From assembly GCA_026075535.2 (NCBI GenBank), contig AP026544.2, positions 6,200,001 through 6,264,000 on the forward strand: a stretch of 64,000 nucleotides of DNA, written 5' to 3'. The notes below the pieces were generated by a model, which was not told the DNA's origin, searched no databases, and worked only from the letters and a program-made list of their open reading frames with translations. Origin of the DNA: Tricholoma matsutake (taxonomy: Eukaryota; Basidiomycota; Agaricomycetes; Agaricales; Tricholomataceae). Within the stretch, counting starts at the first letter, position 1; every line of letters begins with the position of its first letter. The translations under genes and the position numbers were made by a program. Below are positions 21,142 through 32,900 of this stretch, in pieces.

Positions 21142-23398
21142 GAATAGTGAACTCACTTTAGTGTCTCAGTCTTTTCTGCCACACCCATTAGTTTGAACTC
21201 CCTGAGTTCCCCACACACCCTGGCTTCTATTCCTGCTTCATACACCCTTTACACACCCTCGGTGAACCCCCCTAGGCAACCCTCTTTGTGGAGCAAACAA
21301 GCAGGCAGCCTCTTAGATCTGCCAGCTGATTGTTTGGACCTTGCACAGCCACCGAAAAAATCGTCGCCCAAGTGAAAATGCATCGTGTTTGTCCACAACA
21401 CCACGGAACGGAATTCTGAGGAGACAGTCCTCTAGACCACTCCATTAGGCAGCTCTACCTACCCCCCACTTGACCAGAACCCACCCCTACAGCGAGCTAT
21501 ACACCAAAAACATGCCCAGATCCCATTATGTCAAGTTACAGGCATTATGACCACTGGGGCACCAAAATGACAGAACAGGTGACTACCCACCCTTCCCCCA
21601 ACCTCAGGCAATGTCCTCCCCACCTGGTTTACATTGAAAAACTGACAAGACAGCTCACAGATGACAAGGTGACCAGCTTTCATGCTGAGTGCCTATACTA
21701 CCTCAGGTGTGATGGATACCTGCCAGAAAAGGCACTAAACTCCCCCTACTACCCTTTGGCAGCCCCTTCCATCTATAGAGCAGCCCAGAACGATGGGAAG
21801 CGGCAGAACAAGAGCAAAATGGCCAAAAAGTGCGGATTCTACAGCTACTACCTCACGGCTGCGACACAGCATGTATACCCACAAATGGTGAGTCCGACAG
21901 CTACCCAGTACCATTCCCCAGCCCCCTGCGCCTTCAGCACATTGCAAAACGATGGGAAACAGCAGAACGAGAGCATGGAGGCCAACTTGCACATATTGCG
22001 TGAGTACTGTGACAACACCCCAATGCAGTGCACAAAACCATGAGCGGCAATGACCACCAGTGCCCAACACCACTTCCCAGCCCCCTGCATGAAGGACATG
22101 TTATTGGACATGATGGAGGAACTAAAAAGATTGCAAAAAGATGTGAAAGAGTTCAGGGCTGATATGGCATCTAAGCCAAGGTCTGTTGCCATTACCTCCA
22201 CCCCCCAGCTGCCTACTTCTCCTGTGGTTCTATCCCTATCCACTCTTGCCTGGGTTCTCTCTCTTCCTGCCCCTGCTCCTATCCTTCTTGTCACACCTCC
22301 TCTCCCCCTCTCCCCTGCTGTTCCTCCAGGTCTTTCAAAACCTACACAATCCTTGCCTCCAATCACTGAAACAAGTCCTCCTACCCCTCTCAAACCAAAG
22401 CCAGACCTGGGACCTGTTGTCCATGCTATTGATCCTGTGACCCCCAAAAAGGCCCACCCACCCCATCCGCTTTCACTTTCTATCACTGGGGTGGTATTAT
22501 TTTCTCTACTGCTCCTACACCACAGGGGCAGTCACCACTGGCCAGTTGTTTTACAGCTGGTACCTTTGAAGCTGCTTGGAAACTGCCCAGATCCTGAACC
22601 CCCTCCAGTACAATTACTTAATATGTTTTACTTCGCATTTTTTATTATATTTTAATTTCTGACTCCAATTTATAATGCGATCTTTCTTTTTTTCTTCTCT
22701 TTCTTCATTCTTTTACTTCTTACTTTAACTCAAACACACCAATACCCAAATTCACTCATTCGAACATACATTCTTTCATTTATACACATCTTCATTCTTC
22801 TTTACTTCATCCTCTATTACTTGTCATCACTACAATGGCCAACATCGAGATATCATTGCCTCAATTTGATTCAAGATCCTTGATCTTATATCCACCATCC
22901 ATCATCATGAAGCCATTGCTGGCATCATCTACCATACCCATCATTCCCATTCCTGATCTATTCACAGCGACATCCTTCAATATCAGCCATATTCACCCTT
23001 GCCCTGAACCATATCCACCAGCAGCACATTGTCCCACCTACATCATTGCTCAACGGTTCAGATTTGGTCTCCCTCATCCTCACATTCCACACAATAGTTG
23101 GCATGTCACAACTCGTCCAACACCTCTTTTGCATAGTGGCATGCATGTCACCATTCAAGAGTATGGTGTTGTTGATATTTGGGAACTGCATCAGTTTTCA
23201 TCATTGGAGTGGGTGGTATACCAGTGCATGGACTGGAAGACAGGCAGAAGGTTGATTTGCATGGCTATTGGTCAGAATTGGGTGGAGCGGTCAACTTGGG
23301 ACATGGTACTGGCCTTTTTCACATTGTTGTGGAGGGATTTTATTCATTTATGGTCTGGCCTTGTGTGTCGAGGACGTCGCACCTTGACACGGGGGTGA
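21142..23398 (+). mobile_element. Internal region of LTR element F, without pol
   Basis: About 2.26 kb between the LTRs. Open frames at 21528-22043 (171 aa), 22050-22655 (201 aa, starting with an MKDMLLDMMEELKRLQKDVKEFRADM coiled coil and then Pro-rich) and 22835-23398 (187 aa) match no protease, RT, RNase H or integrase motif that I can recognise. A purine-rich cacgggggtga precedes the 3' LTR. The coiled coil followed by Pro-rich sequence suggests a remnant gag. The element would depend on enzymes from a related Ty3 element. Confidence 0.6.
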
Positions 23399-23515
23399 TG
23401 TAAGGGGACAACCCCTGGGTAGGGTACCCAGCCCCTTCCTATATTTATATCAGTCATGGACTTATTCCTACATTCCTTTCCATTACATTACTCTAGCTTT
23501 GTTATCATTTGGCTA
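23399..23515 (+). repeat. 3' LTR of element F, truncated
   Basis: The first 117 bases match the 5' LTR nearly base for base up to 'atcatttggcta', then homology ends where a different LTR fragment begins. Confidence 0.8.
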
Positions 23516-23668
23516 GTGATGTTTTGACGTGGTCAATATGATATTGCAATTGATAGACTTGGTCCAGAGTGGTTGCGCTGCTTCTGGGACCTCGTGTGAG
23601 TTATCTGATGTGATTAGAATGTGGTTGAAATGGTGAATCGGGGTTTTAGCTGAGGAGACAACCTATCA
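23516..23668 (+). repeat. LTR 3' fragment of the family at 62564-63001
   Basis: From TGATGTTTTGAC to GGAGACAACCTATCA this matches 62857-63001 closely. The missing 5' part was probably lost in the same event that truncated element F. Confidence 0.75.
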
Positions 23669-23962
23669 ACGATGATGACACACCACCTGCCTCCAGCCTC
23701 ACAAGCAACTGCTTGTGGGGTGGATCACGGGTGGAACAACAAAGATGACAACTGTGGGGGACGGGGGTGCCACCACCACTGCTGCTGCGAGCCTCTGCTC
23801 ACCGAGTGGATGGGTGAGGGTGAGGGGACAAGCAGGGGAGGGGAGGGGAGGGGAGGGGAGGGGGAGGGGGAAAGAGAAGGTACAATGAAAGGTGAGAGGA
23901 CAACAAAACAACACCCACCACCACCACAACGAGAAGGCAAGCTGAACAAGAAAAAGGCCTGA

Positions 23963-24493
23963 CACAAGAGGCAGAGCAATATACTACCCTGGAGAATATG
24001 TTGGGAATAATAGGGAAAAAAGCCACTTTTTCCCTGGGGAAAAATAAAACAAACTATCAGGAAAGAAATGTTGTTTTTCCCACACTTTTCTCTTTGCTCT
24101 TGCTCAGCAAAAATAACTCATCCATTCCTGGGAGAAAATCAGGTGAAGATGGAGGGGAAATATATCTTTTTTCCACATTTTCTCTATATCTGGTGAAAAT
24201 AACATTTTTTCTCCTGACTTCCACAATTTTTTCACCTAGAAACAGATAAGTTATTTTTCCACAGAGAAAAAAGTGGGAATATGTGGGAAAATGACCTTTT
24301 TTCCACTAATGTTCACAAGTTTTCTCCTGGAAACAGATTAGTTGTTTTCCTGTAGCAACCAAAAGGACAAAGTGTGGGAAAATAACATATTTTTACTGAT
24401 GGTTCCTTTTATTTTTCCCCAGTGAAAAAGTGTCTTTTTCTCCCATTATTCCCAACATTTTCTCCAGGGTAATATATTGCTCTGCCTCTTGTG
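23963..24493 (+). mobile_element. MITE family M1, copy 2 (531 bases)
   Basis: Same CACAAGAGGCAGAGC termini as copy 1 and the same internal order; TGA is duplicated at 23960-23962 and 24494-24496. Removing it rejoins the two arms of the hairpin (ggcc-tgagagatgtcattgatgtctcttgggcc) that precedes the mini-intron of element D, showing D was intact there before. Confidence 0.9.
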
Positions 24494-24524
24494 TGAGAGA
24501 TGTCATTGATGTCTCTTGGGCCAG

Positions 24525-24606
24525 GTAAGTTTTTTTTCTTTTTTTCTTGTCTCATTCCTTTCTTTTTTTATGAACAAACTTTTTTAGATACTAATTTGAA
24601 CTATAG
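24525..24606 (+). other. Mini-intron of element D (82 bases, GT-AG)
   Basis: Starts GTAAGT after 'tcttgggccag', has a long T-rich tract, an ACTAAT branch-like word at about 24590 and ends AACTATAG. An alternative acceptor (TTTTTTAG) lies 20 bases earlier. Confidence 0.55.
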
Positions 24607-25130
24607 AAAATGACAGGGGACAAGGAAGATAATGAGAGGGGGGGAGCTGATGAGCACCCGCCTCCAGCCTCACGAGCAACTGCTCATGGAGTGGATAGTG
24701 GGTGGAACAATGACACAATGAGAGGGCAAGGACCAACACCCAAAGAGAATGCGCCAATGCCAATGCACCAGGACAGCAGTCCCCCCCCACATATTGTGTG
24801 GGGTGGGTTTTTTTCTTTTTCTTTTTCTTCTTTTTCTTTTAGCCCTCCCCTGCATTTCGGGGGGAGTTTTTTATTTAAATCTATAGTTTGTTAACTCTGC
24901 ACACGAGGGGTTGAGTTTGTAATGTAGTTATGATTAATACCCATCCCTCTCACATCTTGCATGAGGGAGGTCTTTTTTGTATTTCTTTGATTGTATTGTA
25001 TACTCCCTCGTGTCTAATGCGAGGGATGCAGTCAATACAATTTATTTGTTCAATTTTTGAGAGATAAATACTTGAGTTTGAGTTTGAGTGTCATAAATAA
25101 ACTATGTATTACTAACAAATCATTCTCCTG

Positions 25131-25203
25131 TGGCTCAACTGGTTGATCACATGTGTTTAGTTTGTTGTGTGATGACTTACTTGGAGGTCTTAGGTTCAAT
25201 CCT
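25131..25203 (+). other. tRNA-like Pol III promoter module of element D
   Basis: A-box match TGGCTCAACTGG (25131-25142) and B-box match GGTTCAATCCT (25193-25203), facing the right terminus. Matches the left module of element C in reverse complement almost throughout. Confidence 0.6.
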
Positions 25204-25376
25204 TGCTCTGTACCACTTTATTTTGTAGGCACATCATGACTTTGATAAAGTCTGAAAAGCTTGGAACTTGTAAGATATCAAATTGACCCAGATTCTGCAT
25301 GGACTCTGTACAGACTAGCTTGGACTCCACACAGCATGCAGAGTCCACTAGGACATGTGGGGCACTGTAAATTACT

Positions 25377-26600
25377 GCATCTAGCTGAGGGTATAAATTA
25401 TGTACCCTCACCCCTACCCTTGACAAACACCCCCAGGGTTTTGCATACCCCTGCCATTCACTACTGATTGAGCCCCACACTTAGTGCATAAATGCATTTC
25501 CTTGCGGTATCTACTTATTTTCTACTCTGAGGTTTGGATTTCTCAGAACCCCTAGTGGGCAAAGGGACTGTAACCTTTGTTAAGATAGGCAACATGCAAA
25601 TCCATCACCTGTTTATGTAAGCCAAAACTGAAGCCTTCTGCAACCACTTCTCCTCTTGCCACATTACAAGAAATTTCATTTGGAGTCCTAGGAAGGCTGC
25701 CAAAGAAGCCTATGAATGATTCCTAGGAGATAATTTTTTAAAATATGTAGTAGTTGGATAGGAGAGGGCCTCCCAAATCTAAATTTATTTTTTTATGCTA
25801 AAGTCATTATTTATCATTTCTGATGCTTTTTCGCACATTTAAAAAATTCTTCACACTGACATTTGGCCATGCACGTGACCAATCACATGGTAACTTGATT
25901 ACTAATCCAGTTGCAGAAAGCACAGCCACTACACTTCACTGTCTAACCAGTTGCTGAAGTGAAATAGGCATGCATTGATCTTCTGCCTACTCTAGATGTT
26001 TGGCAATAGAGAGTATTTGCAAGTCTGAAATTTGGCAGATGTGGAAAGTTATTTTGGCAGGTAAAATCTTGATTGCAAATGTAAATTTATTTCGTAACGT
26101 CAAGATTTGGCCGTGGGAGCTTATTTATAAGCGATTATATAAGGTGCTGGATTTGCATGTCGCCTATCTTAGTCCCAATGCTTCCCATCGTGGGAAACAC
26201 TCCACCAAAAAAAAATAGAAAAAAAAACCAACATGTATTGCAAATGTATCGTTGCTTCATCGACATGTTTCAAAACAATGTTTATCATAAGTACCCCTAC
26301 TCACGTGAGCTCAGCAACTTACTCAATTCGGTTAGACCATTTTGACCGAAACTCGCTCAGGAACGAGCGCAAAACAAAGTTTGACCAGGTTGCTGAAGTC
26401 TCTATTCCACGATCTGCCACCTCTTGGTCACGGTGGACCCAGCTGTCGGTCTAGAACAGAATTCTGGATAGACTAACGAGCACCATCTTCGTGTCTTTGC
26501 GTGCTTCTACTAATATCGAACAAGGTAAGATGCAAATGCACGACAAACTGAAGAGAAATTAATCTAATATACGCTTCTATCAGATATAGAATGTGTCATG
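25377..26600. other. Gene-free stretch
   Basis: AT-rich sequence without a recognisable gene or element boundary. CpG becomes more frequent from about 26300, towards the NACHT gene. Confidence 0.5.
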
Positions 26601-26601
26601 C

Positions 26602-28155
26602 TTATTGTTTACGGTGAATATTAGCTTTATAAACGTCATGCCCATCCTGGATCAGCGCACGTATTTGTTCTGTTGACAGAGTAATGAGATAGGGAAACAA
26701 TGCTTCTCGGCTGTCAACCAACAGGTGCTTATATACGCAGGCTCTGTAAGGGATCCCATAGATCGTCATGCTCGTCACCTCGTTTACAGAAACCCCCAGA
26801 ATATCATGAAGGCAGTCCAGTTCGGCGAATGGTGAAGTGGGATCCCCATGCACGACGGGTATATCCACCATGATTTTTAGCTGCTCATCGGGTTGGTGTC
26901 GGGGGTTTTCGATGAACTCGATGACCATAGAGGGATAGAGGAATTGGCCGCCCGATCTGTCGAGAATAGCGCGGATATCCGAGTTGAGCTCGTCAGGCAG
27001 ACTTCCTTTCCAAATCCGGGTCAACTCGCTGCCCAGATAGTGCGCGATATCCGTCTCTGGATTGAATTGGGAGTCCTGGAGAGACATATGCTTCGAGATA
27101 TGTTTAATTTCACCGCTGAACAGCTTCTTCAAGTGGAACTCTAGACGGCTGGTAATAATGAACTGGAGTGGTAGCTTGTGCTCTTCAATTGCTGCACCAA
27201 TGGTGCTGACGATTTGGCGCTGGGTATCCTTCTCAGTGCACTCGTCTATCCCATCTATAATCACAAGGTAGGGCCAGGTATACGGCTCTAGGTCCGATAC
27301 TGCCTGCATCATGGGCTCGACAATGAGTAACCTAATCTGTTCCTCAAGCGGTTCGTTGAATATCAAGGGGTTCGCCTTCACCACAGGGCCAAGCACGGTA
27401 CCGGAGTCATCAACGCCACGGATCGAGCGGACGAATTGATGAGCGAGAGTTGCGATGAAATTTTGGTCTGTGTTCCTGTCAGGTGCGGCGCTGGAGAAGA
27501 AGAAGCTGCCTGCGAGCTTGCGGTTGTTTTCCGACGTGTAGTGCTCGGCGAGTGTCTGTGCGATAGTGGACTTTCCGGAACCTAGGGGACCGTGCAGCCA
27601 TAGGATACGGTGCCCATCCGGTGAATTCACGTTGGAAACCCATTCCGTGATGGTGTCTATGACGCTGACGCGAGTGTTGGGATAGCACCTTGGGGCTGGC
27701 CTGCGTGCCTTAGAGTTGTGGAGGGCTGCAAGTGAGATGTGCTCATGGAGGATTTTGATGGCTATCAACGAGTAATGTAAGTCTGACAGCACGTTGCACA
27801 TAAATCGACCATACCAGGTTCGTCAGATATATGGTATTCGTTGCGGATCCCGCTTACCTCGAAATGTCCATCCCAGATGGTTACCCCGTTTGCGTTTTGG
27901 AACATATGTGAGTTGGACATAGCAGTCAGGATTTGAGCGGGGGCGGGGTGAACTGAGTGTGAATGAAGCGGAAACGTGGTGAATAGGAGGTATTTGTAGA
28001 ACTAGCGTTACAAGGCATGCCATATCTGATGACACGCGAGCGTCTAAACACAGGTGCATGCGGTCTTCGACCGTGCAACTATGTAGGAACACCTTGTATT
28101 CCATAATGATATTAATAAATTGATGACAACGCCACATCAAACATAGACACTTCAA
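26602..28155 (-). CDS. NACHT-domain P-loop NTPase (STAND family), spliced
   Basis: The main exon (27782-26602) carries a NACHT domain: Walker A GPLGSGKST (codons about 27591-27565), Walker B LVIIDGIDEC (near 27265-27240) and FIITSRLE after it. A GT-AG intron at 27783-27857 (GTAAGC...GTCAG, 75 bases) joins it in frame to an upstream exon reading YVPKRKRGNHLGWTFR; that exon is open back to about 28155, but its true start is unclear. STAND NTPases act as ATP- or GTP-driven switches, in fungi often in self/non-self recognition; no effector domain or C-terminal repeats are seen, and the protein stops about 320 residues after the Walker A, which is short. CpG is frequent here, unlike in the surrounding repeats, fitting a host gene. 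It might still be a truncated paralogue. Confidence 0.7.
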
Positions 28156-28323
28156 GTACCCTCACAACCACCTCGCACGCTTCTTCTCTTCATATTATTG
28201 AAGGTACACGTAGGCTTGCACTTGTCTCTGAAAATCTCCAGCATGTCTTCTCGGTACATAATATACTTGAAATACGGTGAGTTCGATGATTAATACAGTG
28301 TTTAGATTAATCTCACCAACCTG

Positions 28324-28530
28324 TTAGTTTGAAAATGATATTACCGACTTGGACCACTGACACCATGACTCATGAGGGCCGGTGATGCGATTGAGATATT
28401 TGTTGACCCTCACTTCGAGATGAGACGCAACGCGTTCCATCACGCTCACATGCTTCCTCGCCGACAGCTCCGACAAAGCTCCGATGACAATCTCTGTCCT
28501 AACCCATACCTGTGATATAGTCTCTATCAA
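28324..28530 (-). CDS. Possible upstream exon of the NACHT gene
   Basis: A 68-codon open stretch (ETISQVWVRTEIVIGALSEL...) has the CpG-rich composition of the NACHT gene and lies directly upstream on the same strand. Splice sites linking it to 28155 are not convincing. It ends 30 bases before the TIR element at 28560, which may have cut the 5' end of the gene. Confidence 0.3.
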   Translation of the reverse strand: MIETISQVWVRTEIVIGALSELSARKHVSVMERVASHLEVRVNKYLNRITGPHESWCQWSKSVISFSN

Positions 28531-29619
28531 CTTAAGAGTGGCGTAGTGAAGGGGTCAGTCCCAGTGAAAATCGGATCTAATTAAATCAAATTGATTCGAA
28601 GTAGTTCGAAGCAAATCGAAGCAAGTGTGTCAAAAGTAGAATAAAATAGTTTTCCATCAAACTCTTGCTTACAAAGCTTTGTAAATGCACACACATTACA
28701 CACACATCGCGTCGATGTCCACATATACGCACATCCATCCAACTCCATGCCCCAGTGAAAACCACGTGCATGCATGTTTGCCTTGTTGCCCGACTTAGAA
28801 CTTTTTCTTCTAAGTTCTTTTCTTCCCACCATGTTCCCTCACTGACATGCGTTGCGAGGCTTTTCTTTTCATATCGGTTTTTACTTGCTCACACCTCCCT
28901 CGAGACTCAAGAGACCATCCATAAGGCCTTTGAAAGCAGTTGTTGGACAGATTGACAGGAACAAGGCAAATGGGAGACAGTGGCGAACAATGGGGTAAAC
29001 CACCCATAAGGCAGCACCATCGACAACCAGGTATGCACAGGCCCACCTTCCCCCTATGTCCGCCACTAACCACTATCTCGGAAAGCAGCCCAGCACCCAC
29101 CAGCATTCACCAGCACCGCTATGACCACCTACAAAAAGGACAACCCAGCACAATGGAACAACTCGACAGTGACAGCAAAGACCATGCCACCCCTCCCTGT
29201 CAAACCACAGGCCACTATGAGAAACTGCTTGTAGGGCAGAAGGTTGGTGTATACTGGCCAATGAAGAAAGGGATGACAAGCAGCGATGAGGTGAGCCAGC
29301 AACAGGCAACGGTGGCAGTGACAGCACCCTCCCCCTCCCTCCCTCCGCATGGACAATAATGCGTTAACATCTGGCAGCAATGACTACATGGAGCAACGTG
29401 ACCATGATGACAACCACAGCAATCTGCACCCAGATTGTGCTACCTGCCCTCCTCTGTCAACATTAGTACATCCCTAATTATATAGTACTTGTGTACAATA
29501 ACCTCATGTATTCTGATACTGTATAATATAATTTCCTTGAATTGGATTTGCTGGAACCCTGCCCATTGGGAGGATACCCTAAATATAGATCTATCAAATT
29601 TATGTATTATACCTACTTT

Positions 29620-29940
29620 TGCTAAAGTCTGAGGTTGCCTTTAGTGCAGTTTAACCTAGCAACTGTGAAGGGAGACTCAGATAGACTGAACAGCTGGAGT
29701 CCAGAGTGAGCAACTATATATTATATGAGACAATAAGGAGTACAGTACCTGGAGTCCAGAGTGAGCAACTGAAGAGTGCAAAACTCCGGACTCTGCAGTC
29801 TACATACTGTGAAACAAACAGTGATAAACACAAGGTGGAAAACTACTCTAAGTGCCCATGAGTGTAACTGCAAGTGATAGGACATGGAATAGAAATAGGA
29901 TAGAAGTAAAATAGAGAGATGGTGAATCATACATTTAACA
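29620..29940 (-). repeat. 3' LTR of the copia element (321 bases)
   Basis: Matches the LTR at 34703-34968 except for an extra segment of about 55 bases (29711-29765) that partly duplicates 'ctggagtccagagtgagcaact', and a few substitutions. TSD ACTTT at 29615-29619. The polypurine tract AAGGGGGGGTG lies just inside (29941-29951). Confidence 0.9.
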
Positions 29941-29977
29941 CCCCCCCTTGATAAAGCAACTCTCAAAATCGCTGAAA

Positions 29978-32900
29978 TCACACCTTTAAACCAAGAAGAG
30001 TCTGGAATTTTTCCACTGTTACACGAGGTAGTGCCTTGGTAAGAATGTCGGCAAGTTGGTCAGTGGTGGGGATATAGACAGGGGAAATGGTGCCAGCTTC
30101 AACTTCATCGCGTAGCCAGTAGTACTTGAGATCAAGGTGCTTCATTCGTCCATGGTGCTCCGGGTTTTTGGAAACAGTGAGAGCGGACTGGTTATCAATG
30201 AAGAGAGTGGACAAACGATCAACAGGATATCCAAATTCCTGTAAAATGCTGCGAGTCCACTTGATTTCCTTTCCAGCCTCTACTGCAGCAACAAACTCAG
30301 CCTCTGTGGTGGAAAGCATCACAAAAGGTTGTAACCAACTCCGCCAGTCAACTGCACCTCCACCGACACAAGTCAAATAGCCACCAGTTGAGCAACCATT
30401 ATCCTTGTTACCACCATGGTCAGCATCAGTGTAAGTTGTGAATAACTCACTACCATCCTCATCAGGTCCATAGACTAGTTTGTAGTCCATAGTACCCTTG
30501 AGATAGCGAAGTAGATGCTTGACTGCAAGCCAATGATGAGGACCAGGGTTGTGGTTGAAACAACCAAGTACACCAACTGTATAAGCAATGTCCGGACAGA
30601 TGGTGGTGGCAAGGTACATCAAAGACCCAACAGCAACCAAATAAGGAACATTGCACATTTCTGCAACATCTTCCTCTGTTTTGGGGCACATGTCAGAAGT
30701 CAATGAAAGGGAGGGATCCATGGGAGTCAAGACAGGTTTGCAATCTGACATACCAAAACATTCAAGCACATCAATGATGTACTGACATTGGGAGAGGGAG
30801 ATGGTGTGATTTGTGAGGTCACGAGTAATGTGGATGGCAAGTAGGAATTGAGTAGAACCAAGATCACGAAGTTTGAAATGGGATTTGAGATCTTCAACTA
30901 CCTTGTCAATGGCAGAAGTAGAAGTCCCAGCAAGAGTAATGTCATCAATAAAGATTGGAACAATTACCCTGACTTCACCTCGTGTGTAAATATAAACAGC
31001 ATGGTCCGCTTCACTGCGTGTAAATCCCATAGCTGTCAATACCTCATGGAGGTGAGCATTCCAGTTGCAAGCAGACTGTTTCAACCCATAGAGAGGTTTA
31101 CGCAGCAGACAAACTGTGTTTAGGTTACCTTGATGGAAACCCTTGGGTTGGCGCATGTAGATGACTTTCTCAAGTTCTTTCCCAAGTAAGAAAGCATGGG
31201 AGATGTCAAGAGAGCGAAGGTGGAGGTCTTTCCTTGCAGCCAATGCAAGAATTAGCTGAAGTGAAGCAGGACGATAAACTGGGGAGAACGTAGCGTCTTC
31301 TGCATATTCAAAACCAGGGTGTTGGGTGAAACCCTTAGCCACAACCCGACCTTTGTAATGCTCAATGGAGCCATCAGCATTATGCTTGATGTTAAAAACC
31401 CATTTGCATCCAACTACCTTTGCACCAGGAGGTAACTCCACATAATCCCAAGTCCCATTCTCAAAATGATTGCTCATCTCTGCATTTGCTGCCTCCTGCC
31501 ATTTTTGCGCATCTGAGCACTTCATTGCCTCCTTGAATGACTGTGGGTCCACATAACAAGTAGATAATGCAAGATCAATACTAGAATCCAAACCATCACC
31601 AACAACTGGACCAGACTCATCATCAGATGAAGGTTGATTGAATTGTGGAGCTGGGATTGGAGCAAGGGGCTCATTCCAAGCCCATGGTGGCAATCCAGCA
31701 TTCTTGCGTGGATTAGCAGCTCAACGCTCTAAAAGCGGAGGAAGTGATGGAGGAGGAGATGAAATTGGGGTCTGAGGTGGAGATACAGTAGGTGTCTGAG
31801 TAGGAGGAGTGGGAGTGTGAGGGGTAGTATTAGCAGGAGGAGAAGAAGCAGGAGGAGTAGGAACAGGATCATCATCAAGATTAGTTACACCAGAAGGAAG
31901 AATTGCCTGTACAGGTTCAGGATCAATGTCACTAAGATCAGGAACCGTCAAAGGTGTAAGATACTCAGACATGATGAGAGGGGAAGAGGGATCAACAGGT
32001 GGCTCATTCCAAGTGTGTTTGAGACCAGGAAAATAGCGCTCATCAAATGCAGCGTGTTCACAGATCACAGTATGCTTGGTCACAGGATTGTAGAATTTCC
32101 AGGCTTTGTAACCCTCAGGGTAGCCAATGAAAACACACTTCTCCATGTAGCCAATCCCAGTATGCTTATCCTTCTAGATGTGAACATATGCAGCACAACC
32201 CCAAACTCAGAGATTTGAGACATCTGGTTTATGCTTATGCCAGAGTTCAAAGGGGGTTTTCTCCGAGAGGGAATGAGTGGGACACTTGTTCTGGACTGTG
32301 ATGTATGCATTGACAGCCTCACCCAAGAAAGAAGGAGGTAAACCAGCTTCACAAAGCATGGCAGTAGCATGTTCCTCAATACTGCGGTTCACTCATTCAG
32401 CAACACCATTCTGTTGAGGTTGATTGCGAACAGTATGCAAACGTTCAATCCCACACTGATCTGTGAATGCAAGGAATTCATTAGACATGTACTTGCCTCC
32501 CTTGTCATCAATCATAGCCTTGATTTTGCAATTCCAGTGATTCTCAGCTTTTGCTTTGAATAACTTGAATGCATTAAATGCCTGATCTTTGGTACAAAGG
32601 AAGTATTTGGAGCGGAAACGAGTATTGTCATCAATGAAAGTGATCCAGTAATGATACCCAGAGTGAGTACGTGTTTTGAAGGGACCATGCAAATCGGAGT
32701 GGATGAGATCAAGGGGATTGGCAGCATGACTAGAGGAAGTGGGGAATGGATGTGTGTTCATCTTGCCAGCTAAACAAGGTTCGCACATAGGGTCTGGTTT
32801 GGCATGCATATTAATATGCATACCAGTCACCAGCTCATCCTTCACAATCTTATTGACAACATCGTAGCCATGATGAGCAAAACGACGATGCCAGAGATTG

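Larger units (their letters stand above)
23669..25376 (+). mobile_element. hAT-like element D, left end missing
   Basis: The right end GGGGCACTGTAAATTACT (to 25376) is the reverse complement of the left end of element C (51366 onward), and about 480 bases inward match C in the same inverted sense. D thus lies in the opposite orientation to C. It contains one hairpin/mini-intron module on the plus strand (intron 24525-24606), a GGGGA minisatellite near 23825-23875, MITE copy 2, GC hairpins and a tRNA-like module at 25131-25203. No matching left terminus was found before the LTR fragment at 23516-23668, so D is truncated. Confidence 0.65.

Noticed and set aside
23669..23963. Left terminus of element D
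   Set aside because: No TTTAC-type end or GCATCTAG target copy was found; the element is treated as truncated.
28940..29359. 139-codon frame inside the TIR element as a gene
   Set aside because: Composition is low in complexity and there is no start context, motif or homologous copy in the window.
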